Source: Amborella trichopoda (lineage: Eukaryota; Streptophyta; Magnoliopsida; Amborellales; Amborellaceae). From it: a stretch of 64,000 nucleotides of DNA. Positions 12,381-23,548 of this stretch are shown in pieces (the first letter of the stretch is position 1; each line of letters opens with the position of its first letter). The position numbers and the translations under genes are program-made. The notes beneath the pieces are model-generated. The model had not been told where the DNA came from. It made no database searches and was given only the letters and a program-made list of their open reading frames with translations. The stretch is from positions 1,699,801 to 1,763,800 of the forward strand of contig NW_006500351.1 of NCBI RefSeq assembly GCF_000471905.2, written 5' to 3'.

Positions 12381-14702
12381 TGTCATGACCCCACCCCCTG
12401 ACCCCATACCATACAAGTCGGAGGCCGACAGAGTGCGAGACCACGACGAGAGGTGACGAATGCCACTCAGGTGGGAGTGGCTCAACGCATATAACTTGCA
12501 GAATCCAGAGCAAACCATGAAATAAAGCTAAAATCCAAAAGCATAATCGTTTCCATTAATAATCATTCTCCAGAACCCTTTTACTGCCCTAATGGCCCAC
12601 AAAGTACAAGGTAAACAACAAACAAATAGACAATGGCGTAGCTACCCAAACACCTACTATAGCAAGCTCCAGAAAGATATCTTCTTCAACTTCAACCTTT
12701 TAAGTGCCCCAAAAACCCGAACCCTTGCCCTCTCAACCGGGCCAGAAACTTTCACTCTACAAGATTGAAAATGAGGGGAATGAGTTAATAGCCCAGTAAG
12801 TAGATCTACACCATCGCGTTCCAGTCTAAAATCATTAACAGTAAATGATAGTATTTACATGCACACTGCTATTATGAAAATTTTCATTATTTAAGACCAT
12901 TCAGTACTTCAACAGTATAAGGGTATACACACTCTAATTGTCAGAATAACATACAGTGTAAAAGCCGTCAGTCATTTAATCTCTAGCCGATTAGTAAAAC
13001 AAACAGATAACAATCTCACACAGTAGAAGCTAGAGAAGCCTACTCTTGAAGTAGAAGTTCCATTAATCAGGCTAAATCAATCCTGTAGCTTAGAACCTCT
13101 ACCCTCGTTTAGGACGGAGGACAATGACAAGTGAGCGTCCCACTTCGTAATGTTCTCACACACACACACACACACACATACACACACATGTCCCCAGCGT
13201 GATTTGGGGTTTTCGATAGGCAGAGGCCTTCCAAGACATGACCCTCTCATAAGCCCTTCCGACGAGAGGGTGTTGCACTATCATTAGGTGACCCAATGCA
13301 TAGTGCCAATAGAGATTTGGGGAGAGCGACTCACCTTGTTGTTCAGTTTCACCACCTACCCCAGTCTTATCATTAGAGTTGGGGTGCAGTCAGTAATTGT
13401 CAGCATAACAGTATCCAACTACTAATGGGTGACCCATTGCATAGTGGTCAGTGTCATATCAGTATCACAGTATCGCATTATCATATTTCCAATATCGCAG
13501 TATCAGTGTCACATTATGACGATATCAGTATCTCAGTATGACAGTAGCAGTATCACAATATGACAGTAGCAGTATTGGAGTATGGCAGTAGCAGTATCAC
13601 TGTATCACAGTAGCAGTATTACAGTATGGCAGTAGCAGTATCACATAATGACTGTAGTAGTATCACAGTATGACAGTAGCAGTATTATAGTATGGCAGTA
13701 GCAGTATAACAGTATGATAATACTAATATTACAGTATGGAAGTAGCAGTATTACAGTATGGCAGTAGCAGCATTACAGCATGGCAGTAGCAGTATTACAA
13801 TATGGTAGTAGTAGTATCTCATTTTTAGTATCACAATTAACATTTCCTGCCATTTCAAACAGTGACGTTGACCATAACGAGGGTCGTAAATTTTGATCTA
13901 TTTGGAATTTAGATATGGTTTCAAAACCAATTTTACATTAGACACACATGTCTTTTAAATTGTGGTATTTTGAAAATATTTGGGCCCTATTTGTCCCTTC
14001 AAAAGTTCAAAGCAATGGTGGTTCACTATCAGTGCCATGTTGTGCATCTGACACAGTGACATGCCTCACTTTGCGCGACTACAACCCTCAATCCATAAGG
14101 CATTTTAAAGCGGTTCCAAAATCAAAATTCTAATAAAACATGTATCTTTCCAAGAAGGGCAGTTTCAAAGTGTTTGTACTCTATTTGGTCATTCAAAAAT
14201 CCTTGACAACCAAAGTGAAGGTTTTGAATTTTAGTGAAATATGTCGGTAATATGGCTTTATAAATAATTGCAAAACTTTCAATCTAGGAGGAATTTTGAA
14301 ATAATTTCTAATTGCAACTTTAATCCCATTCAGATATCTTTCCAATGACGGTAGTTTAAGAGAAATTGGACTTTATTTGGTTAGAAAAACCTATGGTAAC
14401 AATATTGATAGTTAAAATACATAAGGAAAATAGTCAACAGTGACATGCTTATACATATTGGAATATAACTTCCCATTTATAAGGAATTTAAACAATTGAA
14501 AAACGTGAACATTTTAATAAAATCACACATATTTCTAATAGCAGTGATTTGATGTTATTTGGACCTCATTGACCTGTTCAAAAGCCTATTACAAAAACAT
14601 ATATGTTTCTGGAATTTCACAATAACACCTAACATGCTTCAAGAACATGCTTCATAACTGTCAATTCTCAATGAATAACATCATAATAGTTGTTCCATCA
14701 CA

Positions 14703-14734
<32 letters not shown>

Positions 14735-15242
14735 TTAAAGAATTTTGTAAGCATTAGATTCATTCTCAACATCAAGGGAACCATTTTAGTGAAACAAGGC
14801 ATAGAAATGGCTATAATTAGTAGTTTAAAAATCGGTGCGTCGCAACGGACTCGCCCGAGTCGGCACGAGAATCGATAACCCTGTGCTGATTACATCGCAA
14901 AACTGGGAACCGTCCGCTCCTAGATCACAACCGTCTGTTCTGAGCCATAAACCGCCTATAGATGTCACAAACCGGGGAGAACCGGTCACATGACATCACT
15001 TTTACCGGTTCTCTTCGATTCTCAGCCATACATGGCATGCCTCAAAACTTAATCACACGTGGAAAGCCTTCAACCCCACAGCATCGCAGCCTCGCGTTTT
15101 CACGCGTGCATGTAACAAAGCACAACGAAACTATTTATATTACACACTTTTTACTCATTCTTGGATGTGGGATAATTCCCATGAGGTGCATTAAATTAAA
15201 ATCGACATTGAATAACTATTATTAATATATAAAGCTATTACA

Positions 15243-15345
15243 CTTGCCACATCGTGGCTTTATGGTTATTGTTGTTTCTTTGTTTAAGGACGCCTCAGAT
15301 TCAAACCCCAGCTCGGGCACGCTACATTATTTTATTTTTGTATAC
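15243..15345 (+). mobile_element. Possible tRNA-derived SINE fragment inside the hAT element
   Basis: Contains an A-box-like TGGCTTTATGG and, about 40 bp on, a B-box-like AGATTCAAACCCC followed by AGCTCGGGCACG, as in plant tRNA-derived SINEs. A short direct duplication of CATTATTTTATTTTTG follows (about 15325-15360). Only the head region is recognisable, with no clear poly-A tail or target duplication. Confidence 0.4.
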
Positions 15346-15390
15346 ATTATTTTATTTTTGTTGTAAACAAAATAAAAAATAAGCAGAAAA

Positions 15391-15640
15391 TAATGTTGTT
15401 AAAAAAAAAAAATTCCATTTGAAATTCTATCTTTCTATTATCAATCTTTTTTAATAAATTTATCCTAGAATTTAAAAAATTAAAATTTTGAAAAATTGAA
15501 GTGTTATTTCGAAAATAATGTTATTAAAAAAAAAATATTCCATTTGAAATTTTATCTTTCTATTAACAATCTTTTTTAATAAATTTATTCTAGAATCTAA
15601 AAAATTAAAATTTTGAAAAATTGAAGTGTTATTTCGAAAA
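15391..15640. repeat. Two-copy 125-bp tandem duplication inside the hAT element
   Basis: TAATGTTGTT-poly(A)-TTCCATTTGAAATT starts at 15391 and again at 15516 (TAATGTTATT). The copies are nearly identical through GAAGTGTTATTTCGAAAA. The high similarity suggests a recent duplication. Confidence 0.8.
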
Positions 15641-17058
15641 TTGATACGCATTCAAATAATTTCTATATTGATAACCAAATTGTTATTTTATTTATTAACT
15701 TTTGCATTATAAATCATGTAAATATACTATTTTTCTCATAGTTGTCAATAATACATTTTAAATTAGATGACATTATAAATATTTTTTATTTGTTACTGTT
15801 TGTATAATAAAATAATTATAAAATGTTAACCAACAATTTTAATTTCAGTATATAATATTATAGTTAGTTAGGTTGTAATAATTTTGGGTTATAATTAGGA
15901 TGTAATAATTTGGGTTTTTTTAGCGAATTAGGGTTTTCCTCCAATTCGAGATTTTAGTGACCATTTTTTCATCGATTTAATCTACTCTTTATTATAGTCT
16001 ATGTAAGATTGATATACTTTATCACTGATAACTCTATGATTTTTCTTTTGTGTGATGTAAATTTAATGGTTAACATAAGTTTATACAGGGAAAGAATGTC
16101 TCAGTATTTACAAATTGATGAAACAAATGAAAGTTAACAATGTATTACCCTTGTTTCTTATTGGATTCCTAAAATACAGGATTTATAATGAATTTTAATA
16201 ATTTTTTTGGATTTTTTTAAGCTTAATCCAATCGAGTCAGACGATTCCCGATCCGGATCGTCGATTCACCGATCCGAATGGGTTTTTGGAGTGCCCGATC
16301 GAGGAACCTATCCGTTTTTTAAACCACTGGCTATAATACATTCAGTCTTGTAGATATTTAGTTTCATGCCTTCTACTAACATTGGTGCAATGATGGTTGC
16401 TCCATTTACCTAATGAGAAAGGATGCCTCCAAAATCCCCTGTCACAGTCCCCTTCAAGCTCCTCACAAAGGCTCCAACAGTGCAGTGACGATGTGCTCAC
16501 AAAGGGGGTTCTAAGTGTTGAGTCTTAGAGAGAGAGAGACTGAGAAATGACTAGCGTGAGAGAGGGAGGGCGAGAGCTTAAGTATCCTGACTGGGGTGGA
16601 AGTCCAAGGCTGGACAAGTGGCAAGCACCACACATGCATCAGTACAAGTAGCATGTGTGGTGGCATGCATCAGGACAGGTGGCGATCTTGTTCATGTGTG
16701 GCACTACAAGCACGGCGTTCACCCGTTTTGTTCCATCTCACTGTCGTGCATGTTTTCTTCTTCTTCTTACACTCAGGGCACTGCCTCTTTCTTTCCCTTT
16801 CCTTCTTTCTCTTCCCAGACAGCGTTGCTCCTTCTCTCTTCCCATACGGTGTTGCTCCTTCTCTCTCTTCACAGACGGTTTTGCTACTTCTCTCTCTTCA
16901 CAGATGGTGTTGCTCTTTCTCTCTCTTCACATAAGGCATTGCTCCTCTGACACGCACAGCGATAAGCTTTCTCCCTTACTGCCACGTGTGCTTCTTTTTC
17001 TCTAACAGACTCCTGCCGTCGTATGTGTTTCCATGATTGAAAAATCTTGGTCCTTACA

Positions 17059-18212
17059 TCATCCCCCCTTAAAAAGATTTTTTCCTCAAAATCGTCAATC
17101 AATCAAATAGATGGGGTCCTTATCCTAGATTTCATCCTCTCGTTCCCATGTTGATTCTTCTCATGAATGATACTGTCATAAAACCTGGACCAAGGGAATT
17201 TCTTTATTACGCAAACCCTACACGCTTTTGTCCAGTATTTCAATTGGTTGCTTGACAAAAGTCAAATCTTCCCTAATCAGGATCGGTTCATACTTCAAAA
17301 TATGGGATGGGTCAGGTTAATACTTCCTCAACAATGACACATGCAAAACATCATGAATGTTGGCCAACTTGGGTGACAGGGCCAGTTGGTTTGCCATGGC
17401 TCTAATTCTTTCTAAAATTTCATAGGGTCAGATAAATCGTGGACTCAATTTCCCCTTCTTGTCAAATCTCATAATGCCTTTAGTTGGCAATACCTTCAAA
17501 AAGACCCGATCACCCACTTCAAATTCGAGATCTCTTCTTTGATTATCGGCATAACATTTCTACCAACTTTGAGCTGTTTTCGACCTTTCTCGAATTAAAG
17601 CGATCTTTTCTGATGTTATCTGAACAATCTTTTGTCCTAACAATCTCCTCTCATCGATATCATCCCAACATATGTGTGATCTGCACTTCCTCTCTTATAG
17701 TGCCTCAAAAGGTGCCATCTGGATACTGCCCTGGAAACTGTTGTTATAAGCAACCTCTATCAGAGGCAAATGATCATCCCAGTTTCCTATGAAATCAATA
17801 ATACAGGCCCTCAATATATCTTCTAGGGTCTAAATAGTCATTTCCAACTGTCTATCAGTCTGAGGGTAAAAAACAGTACTGAAGGTGAGTTTGGTCCCTA
17901 AAGCTGACTGCAGATTGTTCTAAAATCTTAAAGTAAATCTAGGATCGTTGTCGAACACAATGCTAACAGGTACTCCATACAATCTTACTATCTCTTTAAT
18001 GTATAACTGGGCTAGATTATCCAAAGCATAAGTTGTGCAGGCCAGTAAGAAATGAGTAGCTTTTGTTAATTGGTCTATAATGACACAATCATGCCCAACA
18101 CTTGATTTAGGCAGGCCAGAGACAAGATCCATGGTGATGTGTTCCCATTTCCATTTTAGCATGGGTAACGGCTGTAACAGTCCAGTAGATTTATGATGTT
18201 CAGCCTTCACTT
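17059..18212 (-). mobile_element. Chromovirus internal 3' portion, unit 1 (broken)
   Basis: Starts with the purine tract and chromodomain-type segment, then integrase (segment at about 18210-17920, with [20 protein letters not shown]). It matches 8745-9905 of copy A. At about 18212 the sequence switches directly into LTR sequence (see the unit at 18213-20720). A decayed fragment. Confidence 0.75.
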
Positions 18213-20720
18213 ATCAAAGTATATGATAGTAGCAGTAATACAGTATGGTTGTAGCAGTATCATAATATGACAGTAGCCATATTACAGTATGGCAATAGCA
18301 GTATCACAGTATGACAGTAGCAGTATTGCAGTATGGTAGTAGCAGTATCATTGTATGATAGTACCAGTATTACAGTATGGGAGTAGCAGTATTACAGTAT
18401 GACAGTAGTAGTATCACAGTATGACAGTAGCAGTTTTACAGTATGACAGTAGTAATATCTCATTTTTAGTATCACAATTCACGTTTCCTACCATTTTTTA
18501 TTGTGATGTTCAAATATAGAGTGGGTTGTAACTTTTGATCTATTTGAAGTTTGGAGTCACATATATTTCTAATAGCAGTGATTTGAGGTCATTTGGACCT
18601 CATTTGGCTAGTCAAAAGCCTATTACAAAAACATATATGTTCTTGGAATTTCACAGCATCACTTAACATACTTTAAGAACATGCTTCATAACTTTCAATT
18701 CTCAGTGAATAACATCATAATAGTTGTTCCATCTCAACATATACACACGCACACACACACACACACATATATCTATATATCTATATATATTTCCACAGAA
18801 TTTTGTAATCATTAGATTCATTCTCAACATCAAAGTTCATCATACAAGAAATGCACCATTTCCATGAAACAAGGCATAGAAATGGCTACATTACGTTCAC
18901 TCTTGTAGATTTTTAGTTTCATGCCTTCTTATAACATTGGTGCAATGGTGATTGATCCACTTACTGAATGAGAAAGTTTGCCTCCAAAATCCCCTATCAC
19001 ATTCCCCTTCATGCTTCTCACAATGCTCCAACAGTGCAGTGACAGTGAGCTCACAAAGGGGGTTCTAATTGTTGAGTTCTTAGAGAGAGAGTGTGAGGAA
19101 TCAGTGGCGTGAGGAGGGAGAGAGAGAGCTTAAGTATACTGGCTGGGGTGACAGTCTAAGACTGGACAAATGGCAAGCACCACATATGCATTAGTACAAG
19201 TGGCAAGTGTGGTGGCATGCATCAAGGCAGGTGGCAGTGTTGTTCATGCACGGCGCGACACGCACGACGGTAGCCCGTTTTGTTCCATCTCATTGCCGCG
19301 CATGTTTTCTTCTTCTTCTTACACTCATGGCACTACCTCTCTCTTTCCCTTGCCATGTGTGATGTTACACCCGTGGCGCTGCTCTTCTCTCTCTTCACAG
19401 ACGGCGTTGCTCTTTCTCTCTCTTTACAGACGGTGTTGCTCCATCTCTCTCTTCACTAATGGCGTTGCTCCTCTGACACGCACGACAGTAAGATTTCTCC
19501 CTTACTGTCGTGTGTGCTTCTTGTTCTCTAATAGACTCTTCCCACCGTATGTATTTCCATGGCCGGAAAATCTTGATCCTTACATCATCCCCCCTTAAAA
19601 AGATTTTGTCCTCAAAACAGTTAGTCAATCAAATAGATGGGGATACTTATCCCAGATTTCATCCTCTTGTTCCCATGTCGATACTTCTCGTGAATGACAC
19701 TGTCATAAAACTTGGATGAAGGGAATTTCTTTATTACGCAAACCTGCACTCTTTTATATAGTATTTCAATTGGTTGATCGACATAAGTCAATTCTTCCCT
19801 GATCGGGATCGGTTCATACTTCAAAATATGGAGTGATACTTCCTCAACAGTATCACATGAAAAACATCATGAATGTTAGCCTACTCGGGCGACAGAGCCA
19901 ATCGGTATGCCACGGCTCCAATTCTTTCTAAAATTTCAAAGGGTCAAATAAATTGTTGACTCAATTTCCCCTTCTTTTCAAATCTCATAATGCCTTTAGT
20001 TGACGTTACCTTCAAAAAGACTCGGTCACCTACTTCAAATTTGAGATCTCTTCTCTGATTATCGGCATAACTCTTCTGCCAACTCTGAGCTGTTTTGAGC
20101 CTTTCTCAAATTAAAGCAATCTTTTCTGATGTTATCTGAACAATCTCTGGTCCTAACAATCTTCTCTCACCGACTTCATCCCAACATATGGGTGATCTAC
20201 ACTTTCTCCCATACAGGGCCTCAAAAGGTGCCATCTAGCTACTGGCCTGAAAATTGTTGTTATAAGCAAACTCTATCAAAGGCAGATGATCATCCCAGTT
20301 TTCTTTGAAATCATTAATATAGGCCCTCAATATATCTTCTAGGCTCTAAATAGTCCTTTCAGATTGTCCATTAGTTTGAAGGTGGAAAGTAGTATTGAAG
20401 GTGAGTTTGGTCCCCAAAGCTGACTGCAGACTGTTCTAAATCTTAAAGTAATCGACCGTCATTGTCAAACACAATGCTGACAAGTACTCCATGCAATCTT
20501 ACTATCTCTTTAATGTATAACTGGGCTAGATAATCCAAAGTGTTGCGAGCCGGTAAGAAATGGGTAGCATTCGCTAATTGGTCTGTAATGACCCAAATAC
20601 TATCAAGTCCAGTACCTGATTTAGGCAGGCCAAGGACAAGATCCATGGTGATATGTTCCCATTTCCATTCTGGCATGGGTAAGGGTTGTAACAATCCGGT
20701 AGGTTTTTGATGTTCAGCCT
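18213..20720 (-). mobile_element. Tandem composite retroelement unit (LTR part plus integrase part)
   Basis: A 2.5-kb unit made of partial chromovirus LTR (18213-19584) and internal 3' portion (19585-20720, chromodomain-type and integrase segments, with [20 protein letters not shown]). Both its left junction (about 18212) and its right junction (about 20720) join the same point of the integrase region (CAGCCT-CA) to the same point of the LTR minisatellite (TTATCA-AGTAT). The same chimeric junction occurring twice points to tandem duplication of an already recombinant unit. It is a broken fossil. Confidence 0.75.
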
Positions 20721-21794
20721 ACAATTATCATAGTATGACAGTAGCAGTAATATAGTATGCCAGTAGCAGTATCACAGTATGACAGTAACAATATTACAGT
20801 ATGGCAGTAGCAGTATCACAGTATCACAATATGATAGTAGCAGTATTATAGTATAGCCGTAGCAGTATGACAATATGACAATACCAGTATTACAGTATGG
20901 TAGTGGTAGTACTACAGTATGGCAGTAGTAGTATCACCTTATGATTGTTGCAGTATTACATTATGGCAGTAGCAATATCTCACTTTTAGTATCACAATTC
21001 ACATTTCCTACCATTTTAGACAGTGACGTCTTATCATAAAGAGGGTCATCTATTTGGAATTTGGAGATAGTTTCAAAACCAATTTTATACTAGATACAAA
21101 TATCTTTCAAATGAGGGTAGTTTGAAAGTATTTGGACACTGTTTGGCCCCTTAAAACATTTAAAGCAATGGTGGTTCACTATTTGTGCCCTGCTGTGCAT
21201 CAGACAGTGACATGCCTCATTCAGTACCACTATAACTCTCAATCCATAAGGTATTCTTAAAGTGGTTCCAAAACAAACATTCGAGTAAAAATATATATCT
21301 TTGTAACAAGGGCAGTTTGAAAGCGTTTGGATTCTATTTGGTCATTCAAAAATACATGACAACCAAAATGATGGTTTTGAATTTTTGTGAAATCTGTCCA
21401 CAGTGACATGCCCTCACAAATAATTGCATTACTTTCAATCTAAGAGGAATTTCAAAATAATTTCTTCATGCAACTTGATCCCACTTAGAGATATTTCCAA
21501 TGGTGGTGTTTTGAGAGAAATTGAACTTCATTTGTTTAGTAAAAACCCATAGTAACAGTAATGACTGTTAAAATAAACAAGGAAAACAGTCAACAGTGAC
21601 ATGCTTATACATATTGGAATATAACTTCCCATTTATAAGGAAATTAAACAATGGGAAAACAAGAACATTTTAATAGACTCACATATCTTTCTAATAGCAG
21701 TAATTTGAGTTTATTTGGACCACATTTGGCTATTCAAAAGATTATTACAAAAACATATATGTGCTTGGAATTTCACAGTATCACTTAACATGCT
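20721..21794 (-). mobile_element. Partial chromovirus LTR, third tandem unit
   Basis: LTR sequence with the 22-bp minisatellite (about 20725-20985) and most of the 195-bp array. At about 21794 it switches to the internal integrase region of copy B (CATCAGTCTGAGGGTGG). It continues the tandem arrangement of 17059-20720. Confidence 0.7.
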
Positions 21795-23548
21795 TTCTGA
21801 TTATCCATCAGTCTGAGGGTGGAAAGCAGTACTGAATGTGAGTTTAGTCCCCAAAGCTGACTGCAGACTGTTTCAAAATCTTAAAGTAAATCTAGGGTCC
21901 CTGTCCAACACAATGTTAACAGGTACTCTATACAATCTTACTATCTCTTTAATGTATAACTGGGCTATATTTTCTAAATTATAAGTTGTGCGGGCAGGTA
22001 AGAAATGGGTAGCTTTCATTAATTGGTCTGTAATGACCCAAATGCTATCATACCCAGTACCTAATTTAGGTAGGCCAAGGACAATATCCATGGTGACGTG
22101 TTCCCATATCCATTCTTGCATGGGTAGGGGCTGTAACAGTCCGGTAGGTTTCTGATGTTCAGCATAAACTTGCTGACATGTTAAACACTTAGAGACAAGT
22201 TGTGTCACTTCCCTCCTCATATCATTCCACTAGAAATCCTTCTTCAGGTCTTGGTACATTTTAGTACTTCCTGGATGTTATGTGTAACGAGAGTGGTGAG
22301 ATTCTTCCAGAATAGCCTTTTTTACATTCTCATCATACGGAACACATGCCCTAAATTTAAATCTCAACAACTTACCACTACCCACAGCAAATTCCCCTTT
22401 CCCTTCCAATTTCATTTCTCGAACCGTCATATGTGCTACTGATACCACGGTTTCCTACTCAAGTCGTCTGCTACTACGTTGGTCTCTCCTGGGTGGTAAT
22501 TGATGATACATCCATTATCTTTTAACAAGTCCATCCATCTTCTGTGTCTCATGTTCAATTCCTTATGAGAAAACAAACACTTGAGGTTCTTATGATCACT
22601 AAACATTTTAGATTTGGTCCCTTATAGATAATGCCTCCTTTAAAATTAATAACACAGCTCTCAGCATGTCTTCTCTACTTAAGTATAGCCTTGATTTTAC
22701 AATGGTCAACTGCAACCTCGTCCTTCAAAACAATATGCTCGAGAAAAGCCATGCTCGAGTGCCATAATTCTCTCTTACTCAACTTGACATACGGCTTTTC
22801 TAACTTTAAGGTCTGAAGGCCCATCCTTTGATGTTGTTTATACTTGCTCAGATTCTTCGAGTACACTCGAATGTCATCGACAAAAACCACCACGAAATCA
22901 TCTAAAAATAAAAGGGTCTAAAAACTCGATTCATTAAATTATAAAGACAACTGGGGCATTGGTTAATCCAAATAGCATCACCAAAATTTATAGTGACCAA
23001 ATCGGGTCCTGAATGTAGTCTGAGGAACATCATCTTCCTTAACCTATAGTTGATGATACCTCGGCTAGAGGTCAGTCTTGGAAAATACTTAGGCTCCTTG
23101 AAGTTGATCAAACAAGTTGTCAATTCTAGGCAAGGGGTACTTATTCTTCATCGTAATTTGATTTAGCTCTCTACAATCAATGCATAGTCTCAAGGATCCA
23201 TCCTGCTTCTTTACAAATAAAACCGGTGTGCTCTTGTGACACCCTAGACCGGACAAATTCTTTATTCAATAATTGATATAATTGCTCCTTTAGTTCCTTT
23301 AACTCAGCTGAGGCCATCTTGTAAGGAGCTTTAGAAATGGGAGCAATATCAGGCACCACTTCTATTTCAAACTCTATCTCCCTTACTGGGGGTAGAGAGG
23401 TTAACTATTCAGGAAAAACTTTTGGATATTCTCTCACCACTGGTATCTCATCTAACTTAGATTGGACATCCCTATTTTCCACCACATAAGCCAAGTGCCC
23501 AACACATCTTTTAGTCAATAAGTGGGAAGCCCAAAGGGCCAAGATAAG
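21795..23548 (-). mobile_element. Chromovirus copy B, internal part left of the Tat insertion
   Basis: Minus-strand integrase (about 22220-21873, LPMQEWIWEHVTMDIVLGLP) and reverse transcriptase segments (about 23359-22670), aligned with 9535-11260 of copy A. The Tat element splits copy B at 23548; sequence resumes at 41447 with GTGTAGAGGGGAACAT, the same word that continues uninterrupted in copy A near 11277. Broken many times. Confidence 0.8.
23544..23548. repeat. Left target-site duplication of the Tat element
   Basis: ATAAG immediately before the LTR start TGTTTGAAG. The right counterpart is ATATG at 41442-41446, with one mismatch out of five. In copy A the empty site reads GAGATAAGGTGTAGAGG, as expected. 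Confidence 0.8.

Larger units (their letters stand above)
14818..16329. mobile_element. Non-autonomous hAT-like DNA transposon
   Basis: A 1,512-bp insertion inside the chromovirus LTR. It is flanked by a perfect 8-bp target duplication GCTATAAT (14810-14817 and 16330-16337), the size typical of hAT elements. The ends are imperfect inverted repeats: TAGTAGTTTAAAAATCGG at the left against CAGTGGTTTAAAAAACGG for the complement of the right. Both subterminal regions are rich in CCGATC/CGATTC words. No transposase frame is present. The uninterrupted LTR sequence at 7990-8060 confirms the empty site. It is younger than the LTR it entered. Confidence 0.85.
5646..17058 (-). mobile_element. Chromovirus (Ty3/gypsy, Del/Tekay-like), copy A, broken
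   Basis: A minus-strand LTR element with LTRs at 5646-8744 and 12381-17058 (the latter enlarged by a hAT insertion) and a 3.6-kb internal region. The LTR ends are TGT...ACA. Parts read on the minus strand from the 5' side are the iMet-type primer site at 12375-12364, gag with a CCHC knuckle region (about 12300-11640), protease region (about 11570-11250), reverse transcriptase region (about 11246-10480), integrase (about 9943-9297), a chromodomain-type C-terminus (about 9085-8760, with FHDVFHVSLLRKYHPDPSH) and a purine tract AAGGGGAGGATGA at the 3' LTR. It is broken many times over (well above five interruptions). The internal region is short for the lineage. By eye the LTRs are about 90 percent identical, so it is a moderately old fossil. 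Confidence 0.85.
12381..17058 (-). repeat. Chromovirus LTR (5' LTR of copy A)
   Basis: Aligns end to end with 5646-8744 once the hAT insertion (14818-16329) is set aside, giving an LTR of about 3.15 kb. It is the 5' LTR of copy A, since the primer site follows at its low-coordinate edge. Its high-coordinate edge also abuts the 3' end of another internal region (purine tract at 17059), so it is shared between two copies in tandem. It contains the 22-bp and 195-bp repeat arrays and a CA run at about 13157-13188. Confidence 0.8.
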